Positions 29,231-43,053 are shown, counted from the stretch's first letter. The stretch is 64,000 nucleotides of DNA from Euleptes europaea (GCF_029931775.1 NC_079312.1:14577821-14641820); one strand, 5' to 3'. Made by a program: numbers and translations. Notes: generated from the sequence alone by a model not told the origin.

Positions 29231-32200
29231 CTCCCCGCCTGGAATTCTTATGAATTCCACTAACTGCATGCATACTATGGTTAATATAACAAGTCTAACT
29301 GGGATTATACAATACTACACACAACTAGGTTGCATAACCAAAGAACATGCACACGGTCTAACAGGATTCATCGGAATTATTCTTTGGCGCACAAAAGCAC
29401 CACTTCAGTGATCGGTCTGGGAAGAGTCTTGGCGCCATCTGGTTTGATGACGCGTACTTCGACCTTGCGAACTCGCCCGTCTGCACTTGGCATGGCCTTC
29501 TCCACAAGTCCCATAGGCCATGCATTCCGAGGAGCTTCCTTGTCTTTCAACAGGACCACATCTCCCTCATGTAGATCAGGTGTAGAGGTTTTCCACTTGT
29601 GGCGGCCTTGCAGAAGTGGGAGGTATTCTTGTCGCCATCGCTTCCAGAAGGTGTCAGCTAGCACCTGAACCTGTCGCCATTGCTGCTTGTGCAAGTCTTT
29701 AGCGACAAAGTCCCCTGGGGGTGCTGGCCAGTCTCCAGTCTTCTGCGTCAGCAAGGTGGCTGGTGTCAGTACCATCGGGTGGTCAGGATCTGAGGAAACT
29801 GGAACCAAGGGTCTGGCGTTGATGATAGCAGCAACTTCCGCCAGAAGGGTAGTTAGGACTTCGTGGGAGAGTGACTGAGTTCCCATCAGCATGGAATCTA
29901 GGATGCGACGTGCTACTCGTATCATGCGTTCCCATACACCTCCCATGTGGGATGCATGGGGTGGGTTGAATGTCCATGTACAGTCCTGGGAGATCAAGTA
30001 GGAGCTGAGGGCTGGATCAAAGTCTGCAGTCCCTCGTATCCCCAGCTCTCTGCAGGCTCCCACAAAGTTTGTGCCACGGTCAGAACGGAGCATCTTGATA
30101 GGTCCGCGCACAGCGAGGAATCGTCTGAGGGTGTTAATGAAGCTGGAACCATCCAAGGACTCGATCACTTCAATATGAACAGCTCGTATGCTCAGGCACG
30201 TGAAAAGCACTGCCCATCGCTTGTTACAAGCTTGTCCTCCTCTCGTCCTGCGTGCAACTATGTTCCAGGGTCCGAAGACGTCAAGCCCTACGTTGGTGAA
30301 GGGAGGGTCCATGCTGAGTCGATCCGCTGGCAAGTCTGCCATCAGCTGGTGCTGATGCTTCCCTCTGAGCTTGCAACATTTTACGCACTGGTTAATGATG
30401 GCTGCTATGCATCGTTTTGCGCCCACAATCCATAGTCCAGCCGCTCTGATGGCGCTTTCTGTGAAATGCCGTCCCTGGTGGTGGACTGATTCATGATAAT
30501 ACTTCACCAAAAGGATGGTGATATGCTGCTGTGCTGGAAGGACGATGGGGTTCTTTACTGTTGAGGCTAGATCCGCTCTGTTCAAACGCCCACCCACTTT
30601 CAACAGCTCGTCGTCGAGGTAAACATTTAACTTAACGAGGGTGCTGGTCTTCGGGATTGCTCTCCCGCTCTCAAGGCACCTGATTTCCTCTGAGTAGGCC
30701 TGACGCTGCATGCTTGACAGAATCAGCCATTCTGCGCGATGTCGTTCATCTGGTGACACTGTCTCAGAGTTTCTGTGGCGGACAAAGTGGATCAGGCGGG
30801 CTACTCCCCGAACGAGCGCTGCCCAGGTGGAGTAGCGGTGGAAACGTTGTGTCCCTAACTGGAGTCCTGTCCTCGCTTCAGTCTGCATGCAGGAAACTTC
30901 GGGCCTCACGTCGGTATCCTGATCTGGGGCTAGGAGGTCATACCTCGTCTTGGGCCGGTCGGGGCTTTCTGGATCCCGAAGGAACTGTGGGCCTGTCAGC
31001 CACATAGACTTTGCCAGCGATGATGCCGGGATTGACCGGGTCGCGTGATCTGCTGGGTTCAGGTCCGTGGACACATAGCGCCATTGGCTTGGTTCCGTGG
31101 ACTTCCTGATTCGCTCCACTCGGTTGGCCACATACACGTAAAACCTCCGGCTTTGGTTATGAATGTAGCCCAGCACCACTTTGCTGTCTGTGTAGAAGGT
31201 GGTGACTGTGAGCTCGAGTCCTATCTCTTTAGTTAGGAGCTCTGCCAGCTCTACGGCCAGCACGGCCTTACACAATTCTAATCTGGGAATGGTGTGTCCT
31301 TGACGTGGCGCCAGTTTTGCCTTTCCCATGACGAAGCCCACATGGATATGACTTTTTTTGTCGGTGACTCTCAGGTATGCAACGGCCGCTATGGCTTTAG
31401 TAGATGCATCTGAGAAGATGTGCAGCTCTCTACGGGTGGCGCTGGCAGGTGAAGTCGGCACATAGGGGCGGCATATGTTCACGTCCTACAGGCTCTGAAG
31501 GGAGTTTCGCCAAGCTTGCCACTCCTGGATCTGATCCGGGGAAAGCGGCTCATCCCAGTCCTTTGTTCTCAGGGAAAGCTCACGAAGGAAAAGCCTCCCT
31601 TGGATGGTCACTGGGGCTGCGAACCCCAGGGGATCAAACAGGCTGTTCACTGTTGAGAGGACGCCTCGCCGAGTGAACTGCTTCTCGTGTCCCGGCACGT
31701 GAAAGGTGAAGGTGTCCTTTATGATGTCCCAACTCAACCCCAAGCTGCGCTGGATGAGTGACATGTTGGTACCTAATTCCAGGTCCTTCATACCTTTTGC
31801 CTGATCCTCTGGGTCGAAGGCCTTTAGCACCTGCATACAGTTGGATGCGATCTTGTGCAATCTAAGGTTAGCCACCGCCAACATTTTTTGCGTCCTCTTT
31901 AACAGGTCGATGGCCTCAGCTGCAGTAGATACAGACTTCAATCCATCATCCACGTAGAAGTCCCGTTCCACGAATCGTCTAGCTTCGGAGCCAAACTCCA
32001 TCTCCCCCAGCTTTGCCGTCTGCTGTAAACCATAGTTGGCAATAGCTGGAGATGACCCATTTCCAAAGACATGCACTCTCATGCGATACTCTGAAATCTG
32101 TTGGTTGTGCTGTTCATCACTGAACCACAAGAAGCACAGATAATTGCGGTGGTCCTCTCTAACAAGGAAGGAGTAGAACATCTGCTGAATGTCGGCCATT

Positions 32201-35200
32201 ACAGCTATCGCTTTCTTCCTGAAGCGCAGGAGAACACCAATCAGACTGTTGGTTAGGTCTGGTCCCGTGAGGAGGACCTTGTTTAATGAGAAACCCTGGA
32301 ACTGCGCGCTGGCGTCGAACACTACTGTGATCTGGCCAGGTTTCTGTGGGTGGTACACTCCAAAGAGGGGAAGATACCAGCATTCTTCTCCCTCTTTCAG
32401 TGGTGGTGCAAGTTCAGCATGGGCATTCGTTAGCATCTTGTCCATGAAATCCATGAAGTGAGCCTTCATGTCTGGCTTGCGTGCTAAAGTCCTGCGCAGT
32501 GTGAGGAGTCGTGTTCGTGCCTGCTCGCGGTTGTTGGGTAGTCGCTGTCTGGGTGTTCGAAAGGGGAGTGGTGCGACCCAACTTCCTTCCTTATTCTTTT
32601 CGAGGTCTGACTCCATCAGCTTCAGGAACTGTTTGTCTTCAATGGACAAGGCTGGCTCATTGTCGTCCTTGGTCACCTGGAATACTGTGGAGCCTAAGGT
32701 ATAGAGACTTTTCTCAGTGATTGTGAAATGATCCGGGCATGGTTTCCCATGAGAAGCACGGCCATTGTCCAGGATGCTCGTGGCAAAGATGCTGATGGTG
32801 GCTGGGGTTTGGAGGCGGTCCACACACACGTTCCCCATGATAACCCATCCCAGTTCCAACTTCTGAGCATGTGGAGAGCCAGGAGGACCTCTGACTTGTT
32901 CGTGACATAAGAACAGGTCAGAACAATCCATTCCCAGCAGCAGCAGGATTTGCGCTTCGGGGTCCAGGTCAGGTATGTGGTCAGCAATAGGCCGCAGATG
33001 AGGGTGGCAGAGTGCGACATCTGGTGTGGGAATCTGTCCGCGGTCATTGGGTAGCGCATCACATTCTAATAGCGTTGGGAGATGGAACTGAGCACCACTT
33101 TCCAGTGCTTCAATCTGGAATCCACTGGCTGTCCTCCCCGCCATGAGCTGGACACCAGCACACGTTTTGAGGGTGTACTGTATCTCGTCACCATCCAGGT
33201 GGAAGAGCTGGAAGAATGCAGGACTGGCTAGCGAACGATTACTTTGCCCATCGAGCACCACATACATCTTCACAGCCTCGTCAGGGCGTTCCGTGGGGAA
33301 AACTCTAGCAAGGCACACTTGATGACAGGTTCTCTGCTTCGTTGGAGCACCACAGATACGAGTACACTGGGTGCTAACAGCATTGTCCTGAGTAGGGGCA
33401 GTAGTCACTGCCGTCGCCATTGCAGGGAGACTCGTTGCAGGCTCCAGTGATGCCTGTGTGGTGGTGCCCATCATAGGGTGTTGTGACAAGATGAGGTCAG
33501 CATGAAGAGCTGTGGGATGCTTGTCGCTGCCACAGGCCGAACACAGAATGGTGATTGGACAATCCCTAGCCAAGTGGTCCTTAGACTCGCAGCACTTGTA
33601 ACACAATCTGTATTCCTTCACCAGAGCCTTCCGCTCGTGCAGCCCTTTCTGCCCGAACTCTCTGCACTTATTGAGCGAGTGTGGCTTCTTGTGCAGTGGG
33701 CAGAAAGCTCCCACAGGCCTCTCCGTCTTAGGTCGCAGCGTGGCAGCTGAGACTTCCGTCTTCTGCACAGAGATGGTGGCCTTGACTTTCGTGTCTCTGG
33801 ACGCCAACTTCTCTTCATGAGCTCCGCCGTAGAGTTTATCCAAACCAGTGTGAGGGTCAGTCCTGTCTCTCGCTGTCCTCCTAATGAAGTCAACGAGAAA
33901 TGAAAAGGGGGGGTAGGCATTATTGTTGTTCACCTTGAAGGTAGCCACTTCTGTGCCCCACTTCTCTCGCAGCAAGAGAGGCAGCTTGTCAATAATCCTG
34001 TCCTGTCCGCTGAATTGATCCAAACACACGAGACCGGACAGCTGTGGATTCTTCTTGGCCGCCTCCACCTCCAGCAGGACATCCAGTAGGTCCCATAGTT
34101 TGGGAGTGTCTTTCAAAGTCAGTTTAGGGAAGTCCTTCAGTTTCCGCATGAAAACGTTTTCGATGTCTGTAGGTCTGCCATAGCGTTCGTCAAGCCTTTG
34201 CCACACTGTCCTGAGTGCCATTTCAGGGTTCTCGACGTGCGCTGCATAGAGTCGCTTGGCTGCATCCGAAGAAGCTGGCCCCAGCCATGCGATCAAGAGC
34301 GTTAACTCCTCATCTGCTCGCAATCCCATCTCCCCTGTGACCCTCTGGTAGATGACCTTCCACAAGAAGTAGTCCTCCACGCGATCCGTGAACTTCTGCA
34401 CACCCTGCTCAGACAAATTCTTTCTGAGATTGCGTGATCCCAGGTAGCTGCCACTGTACTGGGCGAGGCGGGTAGGGTCTGGGAGTGGAACGGCATGAAT
34501 GAGCTGTGTGGGATACTGAGCAGTGAGCCAAGTCGCAGGAAAGGCAGGTGACTGGAGTGGCTGAGTTGCGGGCCCAGCAGATGGTTGGGGTGCAGGAACA
34601 GTGGGAGCAAACATTGCAGTATTTGGATTCAAAGCCCATTGGCTGATATCTGCCTTGCGTTCGGACCCACCCTCCACTGGTACGCCGATGAGAGCTTTCT
34701 GTTCTGCAGGTGACTGGAGCGGCTGAGCTGCAGGAACGACAGGTGACCTGAGTGGCTGAGCTGCAGGAGCAGCAGATGACTGGGGTGCAGGAGCGGCGAG
34801 TTGGCTGATGTCCACTGGTACGCTGATGAGAGCATTCTGTTCCTGTACGAAGGACAGCACGCGGTGCTGTGTATCCTCTTCTTCTAGCTCCTCAGGCCAG
34901 AAACCCAGATCCAGCCGCGCTGCCGAATCGAAGGTCTGAGCCCGGGCCTCCAATTCTGCGGCCTCACCTTCCCGAGCTAATGTCCATAGTCTCGCTTCTC
35001 GTTCCTCTTGTACCGCTCGTTGTCTGGCTTCGCAAGCTTCTTGCTCCTCACGGAGTTGGGTCTGCCAAACCTCTTGCTCTGCTCGTTGTTTGGCTTGCTC
35101 TGCTCGTTGTTTGGCTTGCTGAACCTCATACTCCGCTTGTTGTAATGCCGCTTCCCTTCTCACGCCTTCTTCCTTCCTGGCAAACTCTGCTTGTTTGGCG

Positions 35201-36760
35201 GCTGCTGCCGCGTCAGCTTTGGCTTCCAGCGCTATGCATGCCAGGCTAGCGTCTGATCCTGACCTGTAGGAGCTCCCAGAAACGTGAGAACGGGCCTTAG
35301 AGGTGGCAGGTCTTGACCTGTGGGAGCCCTTAGCAGCATGGGAAGAAACCTTCGAGGCGACAGAGGCCCCGGACTTGCGGGTACCTCCGGAAACGTGGGA
35401 GAGGGCCTTGGAAGACTGCCGTTTTGAAGAAACAAGGGAGTGGGCTGTCGAAGGCATGTCTTTCACTGATGCCAGGTGTGATGGTGGAGAGGAGAGCTGT
35501 GTGGTCAAGTTCCCCTTTTCTGCTGCCTTAATGCGGACGTCTAGGTCTTGTGCAGCGCCTTCGAAGAATCTCTCTCGGGTCTCCCGTTGATCCTTGAACT
35601 GTGGTGCCTCCTCTGAGCCCAGTTGGGCCAGGATTATCGAAATTCGATCCTCGTTCCCCCACCACTGTGAGTACAGCTGTACACGACGGGCCTGAAGGCC
35701 GCGCAGTTCCTCTATGCTGCAGCTAGTAGTGTCTTTCTGTAGTTCTCGTTGCGCCTTCTGCCATGCGCGTTCCGCCTTATCGCAAAGCTCATCCTTTTGG
35801 CTCAACAGATAGTCTCTCATCTTGGCTGTGAGCATTGGCATCCGATGCACTGAGGTCGTTCCGTGCGTTTGATTTGTTGCTGCTGCAGAGGTGGACTGGT
35901 TGCTGTCTGCTCCATCTGGACCCACGATCAGGCTTTCGTCTCCTGGTCGGAGGTTGTCAGCTCCCGAGTGGCGTGTGTCATCACTAGACTGATCTCCCGT
36001 GGCTGCAACGTTGGTGGACATCCTGTCCTCCAGGTGGTGCTGTCCTCTCTGGGGGCGCAGTACCGTTGCCGTCCACCAGGTGGTGCTGTTCTGGTCTGCT
36101 TGGGTGCGTGGGTTGCCAGCCCTCAGTTGTTATTGGCTGGCACTAGGCGGCGATGATCCTAAGCTTTCCTTCTATGCTGATGTTGGGATCCTGATTCCCC
36201 ACTCCCTGGTTCTCTTTTGGCCTCTTATACTCCAACTTACAACAGGGAGCTTTTCCTGATTTGCAAAGGGGTAGCCGTCTGGTGCTTGGACCTCGTTAGC
36301 TGTCTGAGCTGTATGGGGCTCCAGTGACCGTGGCGTGCTTTGCTTTCAGGGAGCCAGAGACTTCCTGCCTTAATGTCCTTGTGGGCTAGGTTAAAGGCCA
36401 GGAGTTACTTAGAGGAGAAGTGAGCTGAATGCTGTAGACATTGCAAAACAGGAGCATGCAGACTAAAACCTTTTAAACTGTTCAAACTGCAGGGAGATCT
36501 GTTTTCCCCACCCTTTCTTCAGCTAGTTGGAGAGGGTAAGCTGGAGACATATACAAATGCAAATCGGCAATCTCCTTGCAATTCACATGCAGACTAGACC
36601 AGCTTCAAGCACAGGAAAAATGTCCTTTTAAAATCCAAGCTGTTTGCATGGGCTGAAGCAGTTTGCAGAGCAGGCATGCAAGTTTATGAAGTTAGTTGAT
36701 ACAGTCTGTCTGTATAAATCCAAAATATCCGTAGGCTCTTAATAGTCACTGTTTTTTCAC

Positions 36761-37181
36761 TGTCTCGTCCAGCGCCTGGAGCTCGGCCCCCAGGCCCCTT
36801 TTGAGTAGTGACAACAGAACTCTTAATGTCCAAAATATTACATCTTTATTATTTCTTCACATAAATGCATAAGGTTTAATCTCTCAACTCACACATCGCT
36901 GAACAGGAAGTAGATGCAGAACATATCTAGAGTCTGTGAAAAAACAGATGAATTGGGAGCCTCCTTTCTCTTCTGTGGTCACGGTATAACAAAGGATTTC
37001 AATTTACCCGGGCCGGAGGGAATTGTGGGAAGAAGAAGCTCTGATAGCCAATTAGCGTGCAGTTCAGACACATCTGACCTAGTGTTGGTCTGGACTACAT
37101 TTCCCACGATTCTAAGTCTTAAAGGGCTAACTGCTACAAACATTTTCTATGTAACATTTCGCTTTCTGCTGGGGCAGCACA
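36761..37181 (-). repeat. BEL/Pao 5' LTR (element orientation)
   Basis: 421 bp, same ends as the partner LTR. The following ~740 bp (36022-36760) is the untranslated leader before gag. Confidence 0.95.
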
Positions 37182-37388
37182 GGGTCCAATTGCCAAAGCG
37201 GCCATTTTCTCCAGGTGAACTGATCAGCTGGAGATCAGTTGTAATAGCAGGAGATCTCCAGCTAGTACCTGGAGATTGTCAACCCTAATTATCTGCCATT
37301 AAAGGCACTTTTAAAACTAGCCATACGTGCAGGGGAGATAAAATGCCAACCAAGCCCAGAAGAGCCCCCAAGCACCTATTGTTGGAGG

Positions 37389-38508
37389 CCAGCCTGGGTA
37401 ATTACTTTCACTCCACCCAGCAGACAGCTGTGAAGGCCCCCCTCCCCTCCCAGAGTGGGAAACTAGTCATTTGCACCAGAATGAAAGCAGGAATCCTGCT
37501 TTGCCCAGGGAAACAGGACATTCACCAGGCCAACTTCAGCCAAGGCCCCGGCCAGTCCTTTGTCTCTTCGTGTTAATTCAATCAAGCCCCCCCCCTACTC
37601 CAGCTGCACAATCTGCTTGCCTCTCAGAAGCCCCTTCTAGGTCTGCCAAACACTGGGTTTTCACCTCCAAAATTCAAACCCCAACAAACAGCAGTTTGGA
37701 TTTGGCCAGCTTTGGGACTCAGACATCTTGGAACCAGCTGAAGTGCCCATGAAATACCCCCCTCTTGTAAAACGCATGATATGGAAGAAATGACATTTTG
37801 AAATTACATAAGAGTTATGTGTATTGGCTGTAAAAATGCCACCATGTTAGATAAGTTTAATGAGGCAACGCCATTTTAAGTTGTGACGTTTACATGTAAG
37901 TGAAATGGAGCCATCCTGTATCCAGGCAGAAAAACAGTGCAGCGTCGTGATAGGTAGAATGTAGCCTCTTCGCGTGGCCTGTCATTGGCCAAAGAGGGAG
38001 AGAGGGAACATGCTGCGTCGGGACTATAAATTGAGCTGTGCTGCGTCACAGACTTCAGAGACAGCACGAGTTGCTTTCTCTCCATGAGCTGCAGTCATGT
38101 ACTTGAAATAAAACTGCTTGCTACTAATAGGCCAGCCTGGGTAATTACTTTCACTCCACCCAGCGGACAGCTGTGAAGGCCCCACTCCCCTCCCAGAGTG
38201 GGAAACTAATCAGTTGCACCAGAGTGAAAGCAGGAATCCCGCTTTGCCCAGGGAAACAGGACATTCACCAGGCCAACTTCAGCCAAGGCCCCGGCCAGTC
38301 CTTTGTCTCATGTTAATTCAATCAAGCCCCCCCCCCACTCCAGCTGCACAATCTGCTTGCCTCTCAGAAGCCCCTTCTAGGTCTGCCAAACACTGGGTTT
38401 TCACCTCCAAAATTCAAACCCCAACAAACAGCAGTTTGGATTTGGCCAGCTTTGGGACTCAGACATCTTGGAACCAGCTGAAGTGCCCATGAAATACCCC
38501 CCTCTTGT
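37389..38508. repeat. Direct repeat pair flanking an LTR-like promoter segment
   Basis: GGCCAGCCTGGGTAATTAC ... CTCTTGTAAAACG occurs twice (37389-37768 and 38130-38508), about 97% identical. The 361 bp between (37769-38129) has LTR-like signals on the plus strand: GACTATAAATTGAGC (TATA) and AAATAAAACTGC (poly(A) signal) about 65 bp later. It may be the remains of an LTR element. No coding region or clean target duplication was found. Confidence 0.45.
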
Positions 38509-38830
38509 AAAACGTGTGTGTAGAAAAACACGCATCAGCAGTCTGCACAGTCTCTAGTACAAACCCTTTGCCCATACTAGCTGCTTCCCCCTCCCTTTTC
38601 CTCTTTCCGGGAATGTCATTGGCAAGTTCGCTAACTTTCTCTCTCTCCTCTTCCGCTCCTCCGTAACCTCGAAAGTACTGCTTGTTCCCTGATAGTAGGG
38701 AATCTTTGGCTAGAATTAGCGCACGCGTATTAAAGAATCGCTTACATATCAATTTCAATAGAGCAATGAAACACTATGCAGTAATACTGGGATGATCAGA
38801 AATGTATCTTTATTTTGTCTTCAACTGACA
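38459..38830 (-). repeat. Unclassified dispersed repeat, minus copy
   Basis: On the minus strand AAAATAAAGATACATTTC, ATGTAAGCGATTCTTTAATA and CTACACACACGTTTTACAAG match 50190-50510 on the plus strand at roughly 80% by eye. The longest frames in both copies are similar (about 99 and 115 codons), but this may only reflect DNA homology. It could be part of an LTR element. Confidence 0.5.
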
Positions 38831-39042
38831 GAGTCTGCATAAGCATCCACACACTGACATTCTTTAAGTTATAATGTTGCCGAGCCTAGTTGGCTTCTTA
38901 ATGCTTTTAAATTGTTTTTCGATCTATTGTAAGGGCCTTTGTGTTTCCGAAGACAACAACTGGTTTATTGTGGAAATTGTTTGTTGGATTTCAGTAGCAA
39001 GAACTGACGTATTTTGAGATGGGATGTATTTGTGAGATCAAT
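38831..39042. other. Unassigned spacer
   Basis: AT-rich sequence with no recognised repeat or gene. Confidence 0.35.
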
Positions 39043-39697
39043 TGTTAAGAATGTATAAGATGACCTGAATTAATTGTGCCCAGGATGGGAATTAGAAGGT
39101 TGGTCAGAATGAGAATTGGGAAGTCGATTGAGTGCTGGAGTGAGCGGTTCACTGAGATAAGAGGGTTCTGGAATGTGTATTTTGTGATAGAAAGTATGAT
39201 GAAATGGAATACAGGAATGATTGACAAGCCATATGTATGTCTTGTATCATAAGGGGGGAATGAGACAGCTAGGTAGACTTCCCCTGACTATGGAAGATCC
39301 ACTGATTTAGCAATTGGTAATAATCTCTTTTCCTTTCTGTAAATGTATTGAAATGTATTAGGACAGCAAGGGAATAGCTTGTTGCTGGGCAGGATATCTC
39401 TGTGTCTATGTCTGTAGTAACTGGGGCAAGAGTCATGGAGGGTTACAGTAAACCATAACAAGAACTGGGTGAAACTGTTAACTCTACAGCCGCCTCGATG
39501 TCTGGAGTGCTATCAGCCTACCCTGAATGTTGATGGGTTGTCATATCTTGAATTTGGATAAATATCTCTCCCTCAGTACAATCGGGGCTCAGAGATTTCT
39601 GCCCATTAGGGCCTCTGAGTCAGCAGCTGCAAATAAACTGTTTTCTTGAAATAACGATCTCAGGCCTCTCTCTCCCCCCACAAACCCGTTTACCACA
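39043..39697 (+). mobile_element. Probable solo LTR
   Basis: TGTTAAGAATG at the start and TTTACCACA at the end give TG...CA termini, flanked by TCAAT / TCAGT (one mismatch in a 5-bp duplication). AATAAACTG at ~39632 is followed by a U5-like segment with CTCTCTCTCCCCCC. No internal region. A fossil of an endogenous retrovirus-like family; boundaries are tentative. Confidence 0.55.
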
Positions 39698-40513
39698 TCA
39701 GTGGGCTTCCTAGAGGCACCTGGTTGATCCAGACTGCTGGACTTGATGGACCTTGGTCTGATCCAGCATGGGTATTCCTCTTTTTTTCTCCCCCAAGGAA
39801 CAGGGTTAGTCAAAGGGAGCACTAGTCATGACGCATACATATTCTCTCCAGTATCAGAGGAGCATTCCTATTATATTAGGATGCTCCTGCAGTTGTCTTG
39901 TTCGTGGGCTTCCTAGAGGCACCTGGTTGGCCACCGTGTGAACAGACGGCTGGACTTGATGGGCCTGGGTCTGATCCAGCAGGGCCTTTCTTATGTTATC
40001 AGCTGGCTGGGACCCCAGTTAAGGTTGCCAACCTCCAGGTGCCTGGTAATCTCTGCGGGGGCTACCACTGTACTCCCCAAACTAAGGCCCCCACAGACCC
40101 CACCCCCCAACTCTGGAAATTTCAAGCAGGAATTGACAACCCTGTCCTCCAGTCTTCAACCTGCCTGGGCTGAAAAACCTGCACCAGGGGTGTAGAACTG
40201 CAGACTATGGGCAGGGCTTCCTGTGGTGGGATGCCCCTCCAAACCAAGTTTCCTGCTCACAGAAATCTAGCTGCTCAGGAAGGCTAGGTTGGAATCCTCT
40301 TCCTTGAGCTATTACTTTTCTGCAGCCAAGAAAATGTTATCAGAGGAGCATGCTTATTATTTTGGGTGCGGTGGAACACAGGCAGGATGGTGCTGCTGCA
40401 GTCGTCTTGTTTGTGGCTTCCTAAAGGCACCTGGTTAGCCACTGTGTGAACAGACTGCTGGACTTGATGGGCCTTGCTCTGATCCAGCAGGGCCTTTCTT
40501 ATGTTCTTATGTT
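39698..40513 (+). repeat. Three copies of a squamate dispersed repeat
   Basis: GGGCTTCCTAGAGGCACCTGG ... CTGGACTTGATGGGCC ... TCTGATCCAGCAGGGCC occurs at 39704-39775, 39907-39996 and 40417-40513. The last two end in TTTCTTATGTT. The motif is very common in squamate genomes as the 3' end of a retroposon; the family is not certain here. 40023-40140 is a MITE-like remnant. Confidence 0.5.
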
Positions 40514-41150
40514 TAGTGTGGAGGCATGTGCTAGCATATGAGGCCCTCCCAACCCTCGGCCTGCCTGCGTTTCCAAACTAAGGGTTTTCTCTGTCTCCCT
40601 GGCAGAACTTGAACTATTTGTCAGTATTCTATGGCTGACAATCCAGTACAATTAATGCTTTATACAACATATTCTATGTCACCTTCAAGCATTTCTTTTT
40701 CTATTTTTATATACTGCAAAATGGATGTTATTGTGGTTACTGGAACAGCCATTCTGTCTCAGCTTGCATTGAATTCCATTCAAGTTTTAAACAAATTGGA
40801 CCCAAGGGAAGTCCGGTTGGGCATGCTTTTCTGAATCTCTGTTGCTCGGACTATTGTTCCAAGAAGGCAGCCCTCTGCTTTTCCCAGATTCTGTATGACT
40901 CCTGGGATACTCCTCAGCGTCTTACTATCGCTTGGATATATTCTGTATGTTTTTTCATATGACTCACCCATGCTTCCTCATGTGAATATTCAGGAGCAGC
41001 GAGAGAAGATGAACTGGGGAAATCCTTCTTCAGGGCCCCCCATGTCTTTTCTGGAGGTGGCTGCGAGACAGGGGCAGCCAGGAGGGGTGTCTGAAGAAAG
41101 AGACGATGATCCGGAGGTGGAAACAGATTTCTGAATCTCTCTTCAAGCAG
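40514..41150 (+). other. Upstream part of zinc-finger pseudogene, exon-like pieces
   Basis: Homologous to 55240-56230 in the next zinc-finger locus (CTCCCTGGCAGAACTTGAAC; AATTGGACCCAAGGGAAGTCC). A CAG acceptor precedes AACTTGAACTATTTGTC at 40606. About 41020-41124 and 41125-41229 form a 105-bp tandem duplication (CCAGGAGGGGTGT(C/T)TG, GATGATCCGGAGGTGGAAAC in both). No intact upstream reading frame is seen. Confidence 0.45.
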
Positions 41151-42040
<890 letters not shown>

Positions 42041-42353
42041 GGTTACTCATTTTTGAAGAATTCACAATGGGTGGGAAACGTCACATCAAAGCCATAACAC
42101 AGTAGAGAAAGTGTCTAATTGCTGAGACAGGCGCAAGAGACTTTCTCATCATTTTGGTGTTACTGTACTCAAGTGTATTCATGCAGAGAAATTGCATAAA
42201 TGCCTTTGTTTTTTTTCTTCATTAGTAAATTCAGTGTTAAATGGGAGAGAGTTTTCTCACTGTCTTCCATGCTCAAGTAGGAACCTGTCAATCACACCTG
42301 CATCTGGAGCAGGATAGAGAGGTTTGCTTCCTTGGGTCAGTAGTCAAAATAGC

Positions 42354-43053
42354 GTTCCGGTTCCTGTGCCGATCGCCGTGGCAGCTCAAGACTAGAGCTC
42401 CGGGCTCTAAAGCGGAGTGGGGGGAGGTTCCCCCCCCGGAATAACGACGCGGCTCTCCTGGAAGGAGAGGGGAAGCTGAATAGGCTGCCGGCTCGCGCCC
42501 CGACCAAGGCGCGCTCGCTGCCTCAAAATCGGCAGTGAGCGTCAGGAGGGGAAAGCGGATGAGTCAGCGCCATTAGATCTGCAGGAGCCCGGGTGGCGGC
42601 GGAAACGGCAAGGAGCAAAGTAAAAAGGTTTTTTTTTCTTCTAATGATTAACATTTGCTAACAACTAACTCACGGAGGTGTCTAATCTGTTATCTAAACA
42701 AGGAGAAGCATTTTTGATTGTTTTCTACACTCGCTAACCCTAACAAAGTGAAACTTGGCTTTTTGCCAAAGTGTTGCGCATTTAAAATTCCAGCTGTGCC
42801 ACTTCAGACCTGAGAAGCATCTGACCAGGACTGAAAGCAAGTGAAACATTGGCAATGGAGTATTGAAGGAATATAAATGCTATATCCTCTCCAGAATTGA
42901 TACTTGACTTTTGATTTTTTCTGCTTGAAACTGAATGTTGTTTTGAAATAAAAGACGTTTAAACAAATATAGCTGAACTAATGTTTTAAGCAATAACTCT
43001 CACCCCCCCTCACCCTCCCTGGATTACAATAGCAGCCACTTCAAGTTTTTTAC
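42354..43053 (+). promoter_or_regulatory. L1 5' UTR / internal promoter region
   Basis: About 700 bp from the target duplication to the ORF1 ATG. The first ~250 bp is GC-rich with many CpGs (GGCTCGCGCCCCGACC, AAGGCGCGCTCGC), as in LINE internal promoters; the rest is AT-rich. Confidence 0.7.

Larger units (their letters stand above)
28810..37181 (-). mobile_element. BEL/Pao LTR retrotransposon, nearly whole fossil
   Basis: 8.37 kb with 421-bp LTRs (28810-29230 and 36761-37181) and the 5-bp duplication GGGTC (28805-28809, 37182-37186). On the minus strand, in order: a long charged gag with an Ala/Glu/Gln-rich coiled-coil segment (~34.0-36.0 kb), CCHC knuckles (CYKCCESKDHLARDC), a Pao-type aspartic protease, reverse transcriptase with YVDD (~31.6-32.7 kb), RNase H (~31.0-31.5 kb) and integrase (~29.6-30.6 kb, DRGTNFVG). 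A C-terminal basic domain follows. The LTRs differ at about 5 of 421 positions by eye (~1.2%), so the insertion is young. A GC purine tract precedes the downstream LTR. No envelope gene is seen. It looks almost whole, with about one break. Confidence 0.95.
28713..37290 (+). mobile_element. AGGGTTGCCA-type MITE split by the BEL element
   Basis: 28713-28809 (AGGGTTGCCAGGTCCCTC ... ATGACATAGGGTC) and 37182-37290 (GGGTCCAATTGCCAAAGCGG ... AGATTGTCAACCCTAA) are the two halves of one MITE. They are separated by the BEL/Pao element and its GGGTC target duplication. Confidence 0.88.

Noticed and set aside
28810-37181. An envelope gene in the BEL/Pao element
   Set aside because: The coding region ends with integrase and its C-terminal domain close to the LTR; there is no space for or sign of an envelope protein.
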